Below, in pieces: positions 56,519 through 63,978 of a DNA stretch of 63,978 nt. Within the stretch, counting starts at the first letter, position 1, and every line of letters begins with the position of its first letter. The stretch covers positions 1-63,978 of the forward strand of contig CALWMV010000004.1 in assembly GCA_944382125.1 (NCBI GenBank). The letters are read 5' to 3'. Under the pieces are notes generated by a model, which worked only from the letters and a program-made list of their open reading frames with translations, made no database searches and was not told the origin of the DNA. A program made the position numbers and the translations under genes. This DNA is from an uncultured Lachnospiraceae bacterium. GTDB taxonomy: Bacteria; Bacillota; Clostridia; Lachnospirales; Lachnospiraceae.

Positions 56519-57427
56519 ATGACAAACGGACTTGATGAGAGAAAAACTGAAAAAGCATCAGTGAGCGGTTTTCTGCATGATTTTATGGAGAAGCATGCTC
56601 CCTGGTTCTGGGTGATATTCAGCGTGGTCACCGTACTTATAGTCTATAAAAGCTTCAGCCTTGCTTTTCTCAAAAAGACGCCATATACCTGGGATGATAC
56701 ATTCCAGCATTTCAGCCTTGCGCTTTTGTGCATCATACTTATGAGAGAGTCTTATAAAGGAAAGTTCCACATGGGATTTCGTACCGAACGCTTCGGACTT
56801 GGGCTGCTTCTTTGCTGGCCGGCCATACCGTTTATGTGCCTCAATCTGATAAGCGGGCTGAGTGACCTCCCGATAGTGCCGGAAAGCCTTATACTTATGA
56901 TCTTCAGCAACAGCGCCATAGGACTTTTTGAGGAGGTAGTGGTAAGAGCTATACTTGTGGGCCATATGATGCATCACTGGAAAGGGGACAGGCACAGAGT
57001 ATTAAAGTCAGTGCTGTGTTCATCTTTGCTTTTCGGGGTACTGCATATCGGAAATTTCTTCTCGAATCCGGTCGGAACAGTCTTCCAGATAGCCTATGCT
57101 GCCGGGATAGGAGTCATGTTTGCAGCGTCATATATCAGGAGCAGGAATCTGTGGCCCTGTGTGATCCTGCATGCACTTGTTGATTTCTGCGCAGGTCTCA
57201 GCATGATATATGTGCCGCTGCAGGCCGACATGACTGCATATCAGGAATCTGTCATGCGGGTGCCGAGCCTCATATCCTATTATCTGCCCTATGATGTCCT
57301 TATGATTATACCGGGACTGATACTTATCTGGGCGGTTATCATGTCAGTAGCGGCGGCGTTCGCAGGAGCCTTTATGCTCAGGAAGTCAAAGGCAGAAGAG
57401 ATAGAAGAGCTCTGGAGGGAAATGTAA
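56519..57427 (+). CDS. CPBP family intramembrane metalloprotease
   Basis: This is a 302-residue membrane protein with about eight hydrophobic segments. The Abi/CPBP (Rce1-like) motifs are present: EEVVVRAILVG (Glu-Glu-x3-Arg), FGVLHIGNF with a His, and ILHALVDF with a third motif His. These residues form the glutamate-based active site of intramembrane proteases. In Gram-positives such proteins act on prenyl-like or bacteriocin-related substrates; no bacteriocin gene is seen nearby. Confidence 0.88.
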   Translation: MTNGLDERKTEKASVSGFLHDFMEKHAPWFWVIFSVVTVLIVYKSFSLAFLKKTPYTWDDTFQHFSLALLCIILMRESYKGKFHMGFRTERFGLGLLLCWPAIPFMCLNLISGLSDLPIVPESLILMIFSNSAIGLFEEVVVRAILVGHMMHHWKGDRHRVLKSVLCSSLLFGVLHIGNFFSNPVGTVFQIAYAAGIGVMFAASYIRSRNLWPCVILHALVDFCAGLSMIYVPLQADMTAYQESVMRVPSLISYYLPYDVLMIIPGLILIWAVIMSVAAAFAGAFMLRKSKAEEIEELWREM

Positions 57428-57534
57428 GTCAGATGCCTGGACAGGCCTTAAGTTTAGACAGCCGCGAAAACGAATGAAAGCCTTCCGCAGGGAAGAACAG
57501 AAATTATATGCTGAACGGTATGGGAGAGACACAT

Positions 57535-58371
57535 ATGACGGGGGATCTTCATACACATTCCATATATGATGACGGAAAAAACAGTCTCCTTGAGATGGCG
57601 GAGGCCGCAGAGAGCCTGGGGCTGGATTTTTTTGGATTTTCGGGACACAGCTTCCAGACGGGAGGAGAGGATTTCTGCATATCCGATGAGCGAATGGCGG
57701 ATTATCTTTCTGAGGCCAAAGCGATAAAGCAGCTCTTCCTTAGAGAAGAGAGGAGGACAGCAATATATGTGGGACTTGAGCTGGATCTCCTTGGAAGGCC
57801 GGAAAACGGCCTGGATTATGTCATAGGATCTGCCCATGGTTTTATGATAGATGGAAGGCTCTGTAATGTAGATGAAAGCCCCGGGGCTCTTCAATGGCTT
57901 ATAAAGGAGCATTTTGATAATGACCCCTATAAGATGACGGACGCCTATTATGATAATATCGCAAGGCTCTCTGATTCCATGGACTGTGATATAATAAGAC
58001 ATTTTGACCTGGTAACAAAGTTCAATGAGAAATGTCCCATGTTTGATGCAGGGAGCAGGAGATATCTCAGCAGGGCACTTGAAGCAATGGAGCATTTATC
58101 CCGAAAGGGTTTGATATTTGAGGTCAATACTGGAGCCATGTCCAGAGGCTGGAGGACTGAGCCCTATCCGGATATGGTGCTTTTGAAAACGCTCTGCGGT
58201 ATGGGAGGAAGGATAATCATAAATTCCGATTCGCATCATATAGGCACCATAGCCCATGACTTTGACCGTGCGAAAGCAAGGGCCCTGGAGGCCGGATTCA
58301 GATCGGTATGGGTATTTACTGATCAGGGATTTGAAGAGATCCCTCTGGATGGATTTGGAAATAAGATCTGA
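57535..58371 (+). CDS. PHP-domain phosphatase, histidinol-phosphatase (HisJ/HisK) type
   Basis: The ATG at 57535 is chosen because GGGAGAG lies six bases upstream; ATGs at 57508 and 57520 are alternatives. The 278-residue product begins TGDLHTHSIYDDGKNS, the first PHP metal motif, and has GFSGHS, VGLELDLLG, IGSAHGF, DIIRHFDLV and NSDSHHIGTIAHDF. The fold matches HisJ-type histidinol phosphatases, but no other histidine genes are present. Another phosphoester may be the substrate. Confidence 0.87.
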   Translation: MTGDLHTHSIYDDGKNSLLEMAEAAESLGLDFFGFSGHSFQTGGEDFCISDERMADYLSEAKAIKQLFLREERRTAIYVGLELDLLGRPENGLDYVIGSAHGFMIDGRLCNVDESPGALQWLIKEHFDNDPYKMTDAYYDNIARLSDSMDCDIIRHFDLVTKFNEKCPMFDAGSRRYLSRALEAMEHLSRKGLIFEVNTGAMSRGWRTEPYPDMVLLKTLCGMGGRIIINSDSHHIGTIAHDFDRAKARALEAGFRSVWVFTDQGFEEIPLDGFGNKI

Positions 58372-58404
58372 GAAAATCAAAAGTCAGGAAAATGGAAGAA
58401 AAGT

Positions 58405-59748
58405 ATGACTACACAGCTTGATTCGGATGATATAAAGGGGCTGGTGCTGGGGCTTGCCCTTCCCAGCATGGTGGCCCAGTTCGTAAGTGTCCTCTACAGC
58501 ATAGTGGACAGGATGTACATAGGCAATATAGCAGTGATAGGAGAGACAGCCCTGGCAGGTGTCGGGGTATGCGGGCCGATACTTACCATGATATCGGCCT
58601 TTGCCTCCCTGATAGGCATAGGCGGAGGCCCTCTGGTCAGCATAAAGCTGGGTCAGAAGAGAGAGCAGGATGCGGAGGATATCCTTTCAGACTGCTTTAT
58701 TTTTTTGAGCTTTATATCCGTGTTTGTGATGATGCTGGCCTTCCTGATGAAGGACAGACTGCTATGGTGGTTCGGAGCTTCAGAGGCAGTATTTCCCTAT
58801 GCGGATGAATACATGAGCTGGTACCTCACCGGGACCATATTTGCACTCCTTTCCACAGGCATGAATCAGTTCATCATATGCCAGGGTTATTCGGGAGCCG
58901 GCATGCGTTCGGTGCTCCTGGGAGCTGTGCTCAATATAGTGCTTGATCCGATATTCATATTTGTTCTTGATATGGAAGTAAGCGGAGCTGCCATCGCTAC
59001 GGTGCTGTCCCAGCTTGCAAGCTGCATCTATGTGCTGAGCTTCCTTTTCGGGACGAAGTCCGCCCTCAGGATACATATAAGAAAGCCGAGCTTAAGAAAT
59101 GCAAAAAATGTGTGCAGGCTTGGCCTTACGCCCTTTCTTATCATAGCCTTTGATAATATCATGCTCATATCCCTCAATGCCATGATAACAAAGTATGGAG
59201 GCGGAGCCAGGGGAGATATGCTCCTTGCCTGCAATACCATACTCCAGTCCTTCATGCTGCTGATAACCATGCCCCTCGGGGGCATAACCGGAGGGACCCA
59301 GACCATACTGGGCTATAATTACGGTGCAAGACGGGCGGACAAGATAGCAAGGGCACAGAAATGGATACTGGCTATCGGATTTATCTTCTGTGCAGTCATG
59401 TTCATACTGGCCCAGACCGTATCGGAGATATTCATATGTATCTTCACCAGGGACAGGGAGTATATAGAGCTTACGAAGCAGATCATAAAGGTATATACCC
59501 TCGGGGTACTCCTGCTTCCTGTTCAGTATACGATAGTGGATGGCTTTACGGGCATGGGGATATTCAAATATGCCTTTACCCTTTCTGCCTGGAGGAAGGT
59601 GGTATACTTTGCCTGTGTATTCCTGATACCGCCTTTGGCTGGGGTCGAGGCTGTTTTCCTCTGTGAGCCCTTTTCGGATATACTGGGACCGATAGTCTCG
59701 GTGATACTTTATCTTACACTGGGGAGAAAGCTCCTTAAGAGGCTCTGA
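58405..59748 (+). CDS. MATE family efflux transporter (second copy)
   Basis: This is a 447-residue exporter with twelve membrane segments. Motifs are PSMVAQFVSVLYSIVDRMYIGNI at the N-terminus and LPLGGITGGTQTILGYNYGARRADK in the second half. It resembles the MepA/VmrA-like branch. It starts 33 bases after the PHP gene and may be cotranscribed with it and the following DUF1275 gene. The substrate is unknown. Confidence 0.93.
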   Translation: MTTQLDSDDIKGLVLGLALPSMVAQFVSVLYSIVDRMYIGNIAVIGETALAGVGVCGPILTMISAFASLIGIGGGPLVSIKLGQKREQDAEDILSDCFIFLSFISVFVMMLAFLMKDRLLWWFGASEAVFPYADEYMSWYLTGTIFALLSTGMNQFIICQGYSGAGMRSVLLGAVLNIVLDPIFIFVLDMEVSGAAIATVLSQLASCIYVLSFLFGTKSALRIHIRKPSLRNAKNVCRLGLTPFLIIAFDNIMLISLNAMITKYGGGARGDMLLACNTILQSFMLLITMPLGGITGGTQTILGYNYGARRADKIARAQKWILAIGFIFCAVMFILAQTVSEIFICIFTRDREYIELTKQIIKVYTLGVLLLPVQYTIVDGFTGMGIFKYAFTLSAWRKVVYFACVFLIPPLAGVEAVFLCEPFSDILGPIVSVILYLTLGRKLLKRL

Positions 59749-59791
59749 TGGCGAAGAGAAGGTTCAGAAATATAAAAAGAAGGTATTCATG

Positions 59792-60466
59792 ATGAAGGAA
59801 AATAACAAAGCCATAAGATTTGAAACTGCGATACATCATCTGATGGCTCTCTGCGGAGGCCTGATGGGAGTATATACCATAATGAGCAGGATGGGAGTCT
59901 TTGCCGCAGCGGAGACCACCAATATGATAGAGATAGTCTGCGATATCCTCGGTAAGGACCCGGAGGCCCTGCTCTCAAGGCTCCTGGCTCTTCTCATATA
60001 TATCCTGGGCCTCATATGCCATACAGCCCTTAAGATGAAGACGAGGCTGGAGCTTCGCTATATCTCGATAGGCCTGGATGTCCTTGCAATACTGTCTTTG
60101 CTCATCATCCCTGAGGATGTGGATCCTTTTCTGGCTCTCTGTCCCCTTTGCTTTGCCGTGGCCTTTCAGTGGTGCAGCTTTGAGATGGCAAGGGGCTACA
60201 GCTGTTCGACGATATTTTCCACAAATAATCTGAAGCAGACCGTGACTTCAGCAGCAGCCTGGGTTATGACAAAAAAAGAAGACCCGGACAGGCTTAAGAA
60301 GGCTGACCGGGCCCTGTTTTACGGAGGGACTCTCCTTTGTTTTTATGGCGGAGCCGCAGCAGGCTATAAGGCCTGGGGCATCTTCGGGACGAGCAGCATA
60401 CTTCTCACCCTGATCCCGCTTTTTATATGCGGAGTGCTTATAGGGAAGCAGAAGCATCGCTCATGA
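59792..60466 (+). CDS. DUF1275/YoaK-like membrane protein
   Basis: This is a 224-residue membrane protein with six hydrophobic segments. FETAIHHLMALCGGLMGVYTIMSRMGVFA at the N-terminus and SCSTIFSTNNLKQTVTSAAAW (variant of the family's NLR/Q region) fit DUF1275. No function is established for the family. The ATG at 59789 is an alternative start; GAAGG precedes both. Confidence 0.75.
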   Translation: MKENNKAIRFETAIHHLMALCGGLMGVYTIMSRMGVFAAAETTNMIEIVCDILGKDPEALLSRLLALLIYILGLICHTALKMKTRLELRYISIGLDVLAILSLLIIPEDVDPFLALCPLCFAVAFQWCSFEMARGYSCSTIFSTNNLKQTVTSAAAWVMTKKEDPDRLKKADRALFYGGTLLCFYGGAAAGYKAWGIFGTSSILLTLIPLFICGVLIGKQKHRS

Positions 60467-60490
60467 GATCCGACATTATACTTATCTTCA

Positions 60491-60775
60491 ATGAAGGAGG
60501 CTGAGCAGATAGATCTGATGATAGCCAGTATACATATGCATAAGCATAGCACCCTGACATTCAGAAAGCTTGTCATGATGAAGACCTATGCCGTGATGAA
60601 AAAACAGCACAGGCTGCCTGAGTATATAGATGAGCTGGGGCTTGTGATCATCCCCATAAAGGAAAATGTGGATTTTCCATATGGCGTGATGCTTAAAGAG
60701 GGACCGCAGGATGAAAAGATCGAGTATTTCATAAAAGAAGCCGGGAAAAAGCTCAGGATGTTCTGGAGGCCGTAA
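60491..60775 (+). CDS. Small protein of unknown function
   Basis: This is a 94-residue basic, soluble protein (MMKTYAVMKKQHRLPEYIDELGLVIIPIKENVDFPYGV). I do not recognise it. The start is odd: AAGGAGG (60494-60500) lies inside the frame just after the first ATG (60491). The next in-frame ATG (60518) is 17 bases beyond that site. Neither start has the usual spacing. A strong terminator follows. Confidence 0.6.
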   Translation: MKEAEQIDLMIASIHMHKHSTLTFRKLVMMKTYAVMKKQHRLPEYIDELGLVIIPIKENVDFPYGVMLKEGPQDEKIEYFIKEAGKKLRMFWRP

Positions 60776-60842
60776 ACCTCATGCTTTTCAAAACGGGATA
60801 AGGACGATAGACTAACTTTAAGTTATAGTTCATAACACGCTG

Positions 60843-60895
60843 GCAAAAGCCTGCTCGGATCCAGGTGTTTGGGGAAAGCAGCAGGCTTTTGCTTT
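60843..60895 (+). terminator. Long terminator after the small unknown gene
   Basis: A 13-pair perfect stem (60843-60855 with 60880-60892) around a 24-base loop ends in GCTTTTGCTTT. It closes the plus-strand unit that began with the PHP or MATE genes. Confidence 0.8.
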
Positions 60896-60913
60896 GAGGA
60901 GATATAAAACAGC

Positions 60914-60946
60914 AGAAAAAAAACAGGACCGGATCTCCGGTCCTGT
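60914..60946 (-). terminator. Terminator of the 80-residue minus-strand gene
   Basis: ACAGGACCGG (60923-60932) pairs with CCGGTCCTGT (60937-60946); on the minus strand it is followed by eight T. It lies about 50 bases after the stop codon of the gene at 60994. Confidence 0.85.
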
Positions 60947-60993
60947 CATGGTTTATAGTATCATTGTCCTTAGCTGAGCTTTTGTCCGGCTGA

Positions 60994-61236
60994 TTAGTTG
61001 CCTGACATCATGAACTCCATGAGTCTCTTTGCAGACTCGGGATCCTCAGTCTCAAGCTCCAGCTCGGAGATGATGGGTGAGCTGAACATGCTTGCAAGTG
61101 CATAGTACTGTGTAAGCTTTGACTTAAGGTTCAGCTTATCTCCTTCGGGAGAGATGATATATACATTGCCCTGGCACTCATTAACTATGTTCATGAAGCC
61201 TTCGATATCGCTGATGTTGTACATTTTCATTGTCAT
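60994..61236 (-). CDS. Small conserved-looking protein, unknown function
   Basis: This is an 80-residue acidic protein with no membrane segment. KMYNISDIEGFMNIVNECQGNVYIISPEGDKLNLKSKLTQYYALASMF looks like a small family I have seen in Lachnospiraceae but cannot name. AAGGAGG lies close upstream of the start. An inverted repeat TTGACAT-N4-ATGTCAA (61360-61377) lies about 125 bases upstream and might be a regulatory site. It has its own terminator. Confidence 0.7.
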   Translation of the reverse strand: MTMKMYNISDIEGFMNIVNECQGNVYIISPEGDKLNLKSKLTQYYALASMFSSPIISELELETEDPESAKRLMEFMMSGN

Positions 61237-61433
61237 AACAGTATCCTCCTTATTTTGATACTCAATCTTCCGCAGCGCGGATCTAAAATCTTTTCTCTTC
61301 TTACGCTACAAGGATATCACATAAAGTCAAGCTTTTCATCGTGCATTATCGACGAATTTTTGACATAAAAATGTCAATATCAGTGCATAATATTCTATTT
61401 TCAGGGTCCTGGACTGCAGCCTGCGGAAAGGAG

Positions 61434-61787
61434 TCACTTTGTGGGGCAGGATATGCTTATCAGATCCTCTATCATATGATGAAGCAGCTCTGCCTCCCTC
61501 GTGCCTGAGCTTTTGTAGTAGACCTCCTTGCCGGCTCTCCGGCTGACGATCAGGCCTGCTCCCTTAAGGAGCTTCAGATGATGGGACAGGGCAGGAGAGC
61601 TCATGCCCATCATGACTGAGAGATTTGCTACACATTCCTCGCAGTGGCAGAGTATCCAGAAGAGGCGGACCCTGCTTCCGTCTCCGAGCTGCTTGAAGAT
61701 ATCAGATACAGTCAGGAAGTCCTCTGCTGCGGGCATATGATCGAAGCATTGTTCAAATTTCTGACCATGGTCATGGGGTAGATTCAT
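61434..61787 (-). CDS. ArsR/SmtB-family metal-sensing repressor
   Basis: The ATG at 61787 is preferred over GTG 61808 because AAGGAAAG lies eight bases upstream. The product has 117 residues. The winged helix is clear (CVANLSVMMGMSSPALSHHLKLLKGAGLIVSRRAGKEVYY). CHCEECV just before the recognition helices supplies cysteines at the alpha3 position used by CadC/ArsR-type sensors for Cd, Pb or Zn. It is divergent from the HMA and P-type ATPase genes, which it probably controls. Confidence 0.9.
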   Translation of the reverse strand: MNLPHDHGQKFEQCFDHMPAAEDFLTVSDIFKQLGDGSRVRLFWILCHCEECVANLSVMMGMSSPALSHHLKLLKGAGLIVSRRAGKEVYYKSSGTREAELLHHMIEDLISISCPTK

Positions 61788-61832
61788 ATCATTGCTTTCC
61801 TTAATCACTATTTTGAATAACTAAAAATTTAC

Positions 61833-61910
61833 CTGTAAAACCTCTGCCGACTGACTGCCGCCCTGCGATGTCAGACGGCAGAGGTTTCAACAGACTATAA
61901 CGCAAGATTT
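61833..61910. repeat. Stem-loop repeat element, copy A
   Basis: The element is CTGTAAAAC, a stem CTCTGCCG/CGGCAGAG, then GTTTCAACAGACTATAACGC and AAGATTT (78 bases). The full stem 61838-61849 with 61876-61887 is 12 perfect pairs, with an inner CTGA/TCAG. Copy B follows 107 bases further on. No gene lies in 61809-62173. Confidence 0.65.
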
Positions 61911-61939
61911 TCTTCCAAGATACTTAAGCAAACCAACGT

Positions 61940-62016
61940 CTGTAAAACTGTCGTTTTGGACTGCTGCGTAGCAATGTCCTTCGCCGACAGTTTCAGCAGA
62001 CTATAAAGCATGATTT
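61940..62016. repeat. Stem-loop repeat element, copy B
   Basis: The 77-base element has the same flanks as copy A (CTGTAAAAC ... GTTTCAGCAGACTATAAAGC, ATGATTT) but a different stem, AAACTGTCG/CGACAGTTT (61945-61953 with 61985-61993). Inner helices are GGAC/GTCC and TGCT/AGCA. The stems differ between copies yet each pairs with itself. Confidence 0.65.
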
Positions 62017-62027
62017 AATATTGAATA

Positions 62028-62114
62028 AATTAAATGATTTTTTAATTATAGCATATTGACTTTGGCTTAGATAGTGCTATAATCCAATTAAACGATTAAA
62101 TAAACTTTTAATTG
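62028..62114 (+). promoter_or_regulatory. Promoter of the HMA-ATPase operon flanked by two inverted repeats
   Basis: TTGACT (62056-62061) and TATAAT (62078-62083) have a 16-base spacer. Inverted repeats AATTAAA/TTTAATT lie on either side: 62028-62034 with 62041-62047 upstream, and CAATTAAA/TTTAATTG (62085-62092 with 62107-62114) at the transcription start. They are candidate operators for the divergent ArsR-type repressor. TTGAATAA also occurs at 61813 near the arsR start and at 62021. Confidence 0.65.
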
Positions 62115-62173
62115 TTTTGAGTAAAGCTTATCCTTCCTGAAAGTGAAGGAAAAATATAATAAGGAGAATGACC

Positions 62174-62392
62174 ATGAAAAAGAGCTATAAGATCGATGTG
62201 GACTGTGCCAACTGCGCAAACAAGATGGAGCAGGCAGCAAAGGATACTGCAGGAGTAAAGGATGCAGTAGTGAACTTCATGACTCTCAAGATGAATGTTG
62301 AGTTTGAGGACGGAGCAGATGCGAAGGCAGTCATGGCAGAGGTCCTTAAGAACTGCAAGAGGGTAGAGTCTGACTGTGAGATATTTCTTTGA
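62174..62392 (+). CDS. Stand-alone HMA metal-binding protein
   Basis: This is a 72-residue single HMA domain with the metal motif DCANCA (two cysteines), typical of the N-terminal domain of Zn/Cd-type P-type ATPases rather than of CopZ (GMxCxxC). AAGGAG (62161-62166) supports the ATG at 62174 over 62168. It precedes an ATPase gene that lacks its own N-terminal HMA domain. The metal-binding domain therefore seems to be encoded separately and may act as a soluble donor or regulatory partner. Confidence 0.88.
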   Translation: MKKSYKIDVDCANCANKMEQAAKDTAGVKDAVVNFMTLKMNVEFEDGADAKAVMAEVLKNCKRVESDCEIFL

Positions 62393-62410
62393 TTTCTGAT
62401 CCTGAGGGAT

Positions 62411-62479
62411 GGCCGGAGGCTGTTTAGGCTGAGGCCGGCCGCAGGAAGAGATCACCCAGCCAGTCCCTGCCTGGGTGAT
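62411..62479 (+). repeat. Two hairpins between the HMA gene and the ATPase gene
   Basis: GGCCGG/CCGGCC (62411-62416 with 62435-62440) and ATCACCCAG/CTGGGTGAT (62451-62459 with 62471-62479) lie between the two genes and neither has a T-run. They may set different levels of the two products, as proposed for the hairpins between dnaK and dnaJ. Confidence 0.55.
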
Positions 62480-62511
62480 GCATCAGGAAGTTAATAAAGA
62501 GGCGATAAAGG

Positions 62512-63978
62512 ATGACTAAGAAACAGAAAAAGATGCTTGTAAGGATCATCATAGCGGCTGTGCTCATGATAGCCCTTGGTTTTTCAAAGACAGAGGGAGT
62601 GCTGAGATTCCTGCTCTATATGATACCTTATCTTATCATAGGCTATGACATCCTGATAAAGGCAGCGAAGGGCATAATGAATCATCAGGTCTTTGATGAG
62701 TGCTTCCTGATGGCAGTGGCCACAGTGGGAGCCATAGTCCTGGGGATCATAGGAGACGGGGACTATACCGAGGCCATAGCCGTTATGCTGTTTTATCAGA
62801 TAGGAGAATGGTTCCAGAGCTATGCCGTCGGCAGGAGCCGCCGCAATATAAGTGAGCTCATGGACATAAGGCCCGATTATGCCAATATCGAAAAGGAGGG
62901 ACATCTTGAAAAGGTGGATCCCGATGAGGTAGAGATCGGCAGCATCATAGTAGTGCAGCCGGGAGAAAAGGTGCCCATAGACGGCATAGTCACTGAAGGA
63001 GAGTCTACTCTGGACACGGCTGCCCTTACGGGTGAAAGCGTCCCCAGGACCATAAGGACCGGAGACAGCATCATAAGCGGATGCATCAACATGAGCGGGC
63101 TTATAAAGGTAAGGACCACAAAGGAATTCGGAGAGTCCACAGTATCAAAGATACTGGATCTGGTGGAAAATGCCAGCTCCAGAAAATCCAGATCCGAGGC
63201 CTTCATATCCAGATTTGCAAGGGTGTATACCCCTGCCGTATGCTACAGCGCCCTGGCACTTGCGGTGCTGCCGCCCCTTTTCAGGATGGCAGTGCTGGGA
63301 GTACCTTCCATGTGGGGAGACTGGCTCTACCGGGCCCTTACCTTCCTTGTCATAAGCTGTCCCTGTGCTCTTGTCATCAGTATACCTTTGAGCTTCTTTG
63401 CAGGCATAGGCGGTGCCAGCAAGGAGGGAGTCCTGGTAAAGGGTTCAAATTACCTGGAGATACTTGCGGATACCAGATATATAGCCTTTGATAAGACCGG
63501 TACCCTTACGAGAGGCGTATTTGAGGTGACAGGCATACATCATACGATCCTGCCCGAGGCTGAGACCCTTGAGCTTGCGGCATTGGCTGAGAGCTCCTCT
63601 ACCCATCCCATAAGCAGAAGCATCATAAAGGCCTATGGGAAGGAACCTGACAGGAGCAGAGTGAGCGAGGTCAGGGAAGAGAGCGGAAAGGGAGTCATAG
63701 CCCGTGTGGATGGTCATGAGGTGGCCTGCGGCAATGATAAGCTTATGGAGCTTGTGGGGGCTGAACCCGTCGAATGCCATAAGACCGGTACAGTCATACA
63801 TATGGCCATAGACGGGAAATATGCAGGACACATAATCATCTCTGATGTGCTCAAGGATGACGCCGCTGAGGCCATAAGGAGCCTGAAAAAGAGCGGCATT
63901 ACAAAGACCATCATGCTCACGGGAGACAGTGAGGCGGTGGCATCCTTTACGGCAAAGGAGCTTGGCATAGACGAATAT
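62512..63978 (+). CDS. Zn/Cd-type heavy-metal P-type ATPase (3' end beyond the window)
   Basis: The frame is open from ATG 62512 to the window edge (489 codons). It has several membrane helices, the actuator motif TGESVP, the ion-binding SCPCALVIS with Cys283-Pro-Cys285, phosphorylation Asp327 in DKTGTLT, the THPIS histidine-proline motif and LTGDSE. CPC followed by ALVIS fits the P1B-2 group (Zn, Cd, Pb export). It starts directly with membrane helices, without an N-terminal HMA domain; that domain is the separate gene 119 bases upstream. Confidence 0.93.
   Translation, partial: MTKKQKKMLVRIIIAAVLMIALGFSKTEGVLRFLLYMIPYLIIGYDILIKAAKGIMNHQVFDECFLMAVATVGAIVLGIIGDGDYTEAIAVMLFYQIGEWFQSYAVGRSRRNISELMDIRPDYANIEKEGHLEKVDPDEVEIGSIIVVQPGEKVPIDGIVTEGESTLDTAALTGESVPRTIRTGDSIISGCINMSGLIKVRTTKEFGESTVSKILDLVENASSRKSRSEAFISRFARVYTPAVCYSALALAVLPPLFRMAVLGVPSMWGDWLYRALTFLVISCPCALVISIPLSFFAGIGGASKEGVLVKGSNYLEILADTRYIAFDKTGTLTRGVFEVTGIHHTILPEAETLELAALAESSSTHPISRSIIKAYGKEPDRSRVSEVREESGKGVIARVDGHEVACGNDKLMELVGAEPVECHKTGTVIHMAIDGKYAGHIIISDVLKDDAAEAIRSLKKSGITKTIMLTGDSEAVASFTAKELGIDEY

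Noticed and set aside
61833..62016. The two stem-loop repeats as a CRISPR array
   Set aside because: There are only two units; the inner part is a stem that pairs with itself rather than a unique spacer, and no cas genes are nearby.

Overview
The window looks like chromosomal DNA of a Gram-positive anaerobe of the Clostridia, most likely a Lachnospiraceae-type organism. The evidence is the HrcA/CIRCE heat-shock operon, strong AAGGAGG-type ribosome binding sites, the lepA-hemW-hrcA-grpE-dnaK-dnaJ gene order, DegV proteins, a SipW/TasA-like surface operon, and heavy use of AGG/AGA arginine and ATA isoleucine codons at a roughly balanced G+C content. No insertion sequence, intact prophage or CRISPR array was seen. 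The placement below phylum level is inference.

Layout. 1-370: 3' end of a 23S rRNA with its terminator and no 5S gene after it. 500-7100: an operon of exported proteins (a surface protein with wall-binding-like repeats, a SipW-type signal peptidase, two TasA-like proteins, and two large secreted proteins with InlB-like motifs). It runs tail to tail into uvrB. 7085-27223: housekeeping genes uvrB, gpmI, degV, comEC, rpsT, holA, lepA, a second degV, a 3D-domain wall protein, hemW, the hrcA-grpE-dnaK-dnaJ operon, and a MATE exporter. 27265-29034: tRNA-Asn, an M19 dipeptidase, then tRNA-Thr, tRNA-Met and tRNA-Leu. 29050-32267: a polar amino acid ABC transporter (binding protein and permease only) with an AbgB-like amidohydrolase. 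32360-35763: pyrC-pyrE-pyrB, in which PyrB carries a PyrI-like zinc domain. 35807-40600: a membrane acyltransferase and a csoR-copA copper operon with two palindromic operators.

40743-54839: a YihY-like membrane protein, a PAP2 phosphatase, uvrA, tadA, dnaE, pfkA, a small conserved protein, dusB, greA, and lysS with a C-terminal tRNA-binding domain. 54840-55221: a gene-free patch with phased TGACACCAA repeats and hairpins. 55222-60775: the peroxide-defence pair bcp-yaaA, a CPBP protease, a PHP phosphatase, a second MATE exporter, a DUF1275-like protein and a small unknown gene. 60843-63978: a small unknown gene, an ArsR-type metal sensor, two tandem stem-loop repeats, and an HMA metal-binding protein followed by a Zn/Cd-type P-type ATPase that runs off the window.

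Main points of interest. (1) An in-frame Shine-Dalgarno and ATG near the 3' end of copA could release a free 69-residue CopZ-like chaperone. (2) PyrB is fused to the zinc-binding half of PyrI only. (3) The SipW/TasA-like surface operon ends in a protein cut off inside an InlB repeat. (4) Two tandem stem-loops have different but self-complementary stems. (5) Three consecutive hairpins lie between dnaK and dnaJ. (6) A perfect hairpin sits at the predicted 5' end of the pyrC mRNA.
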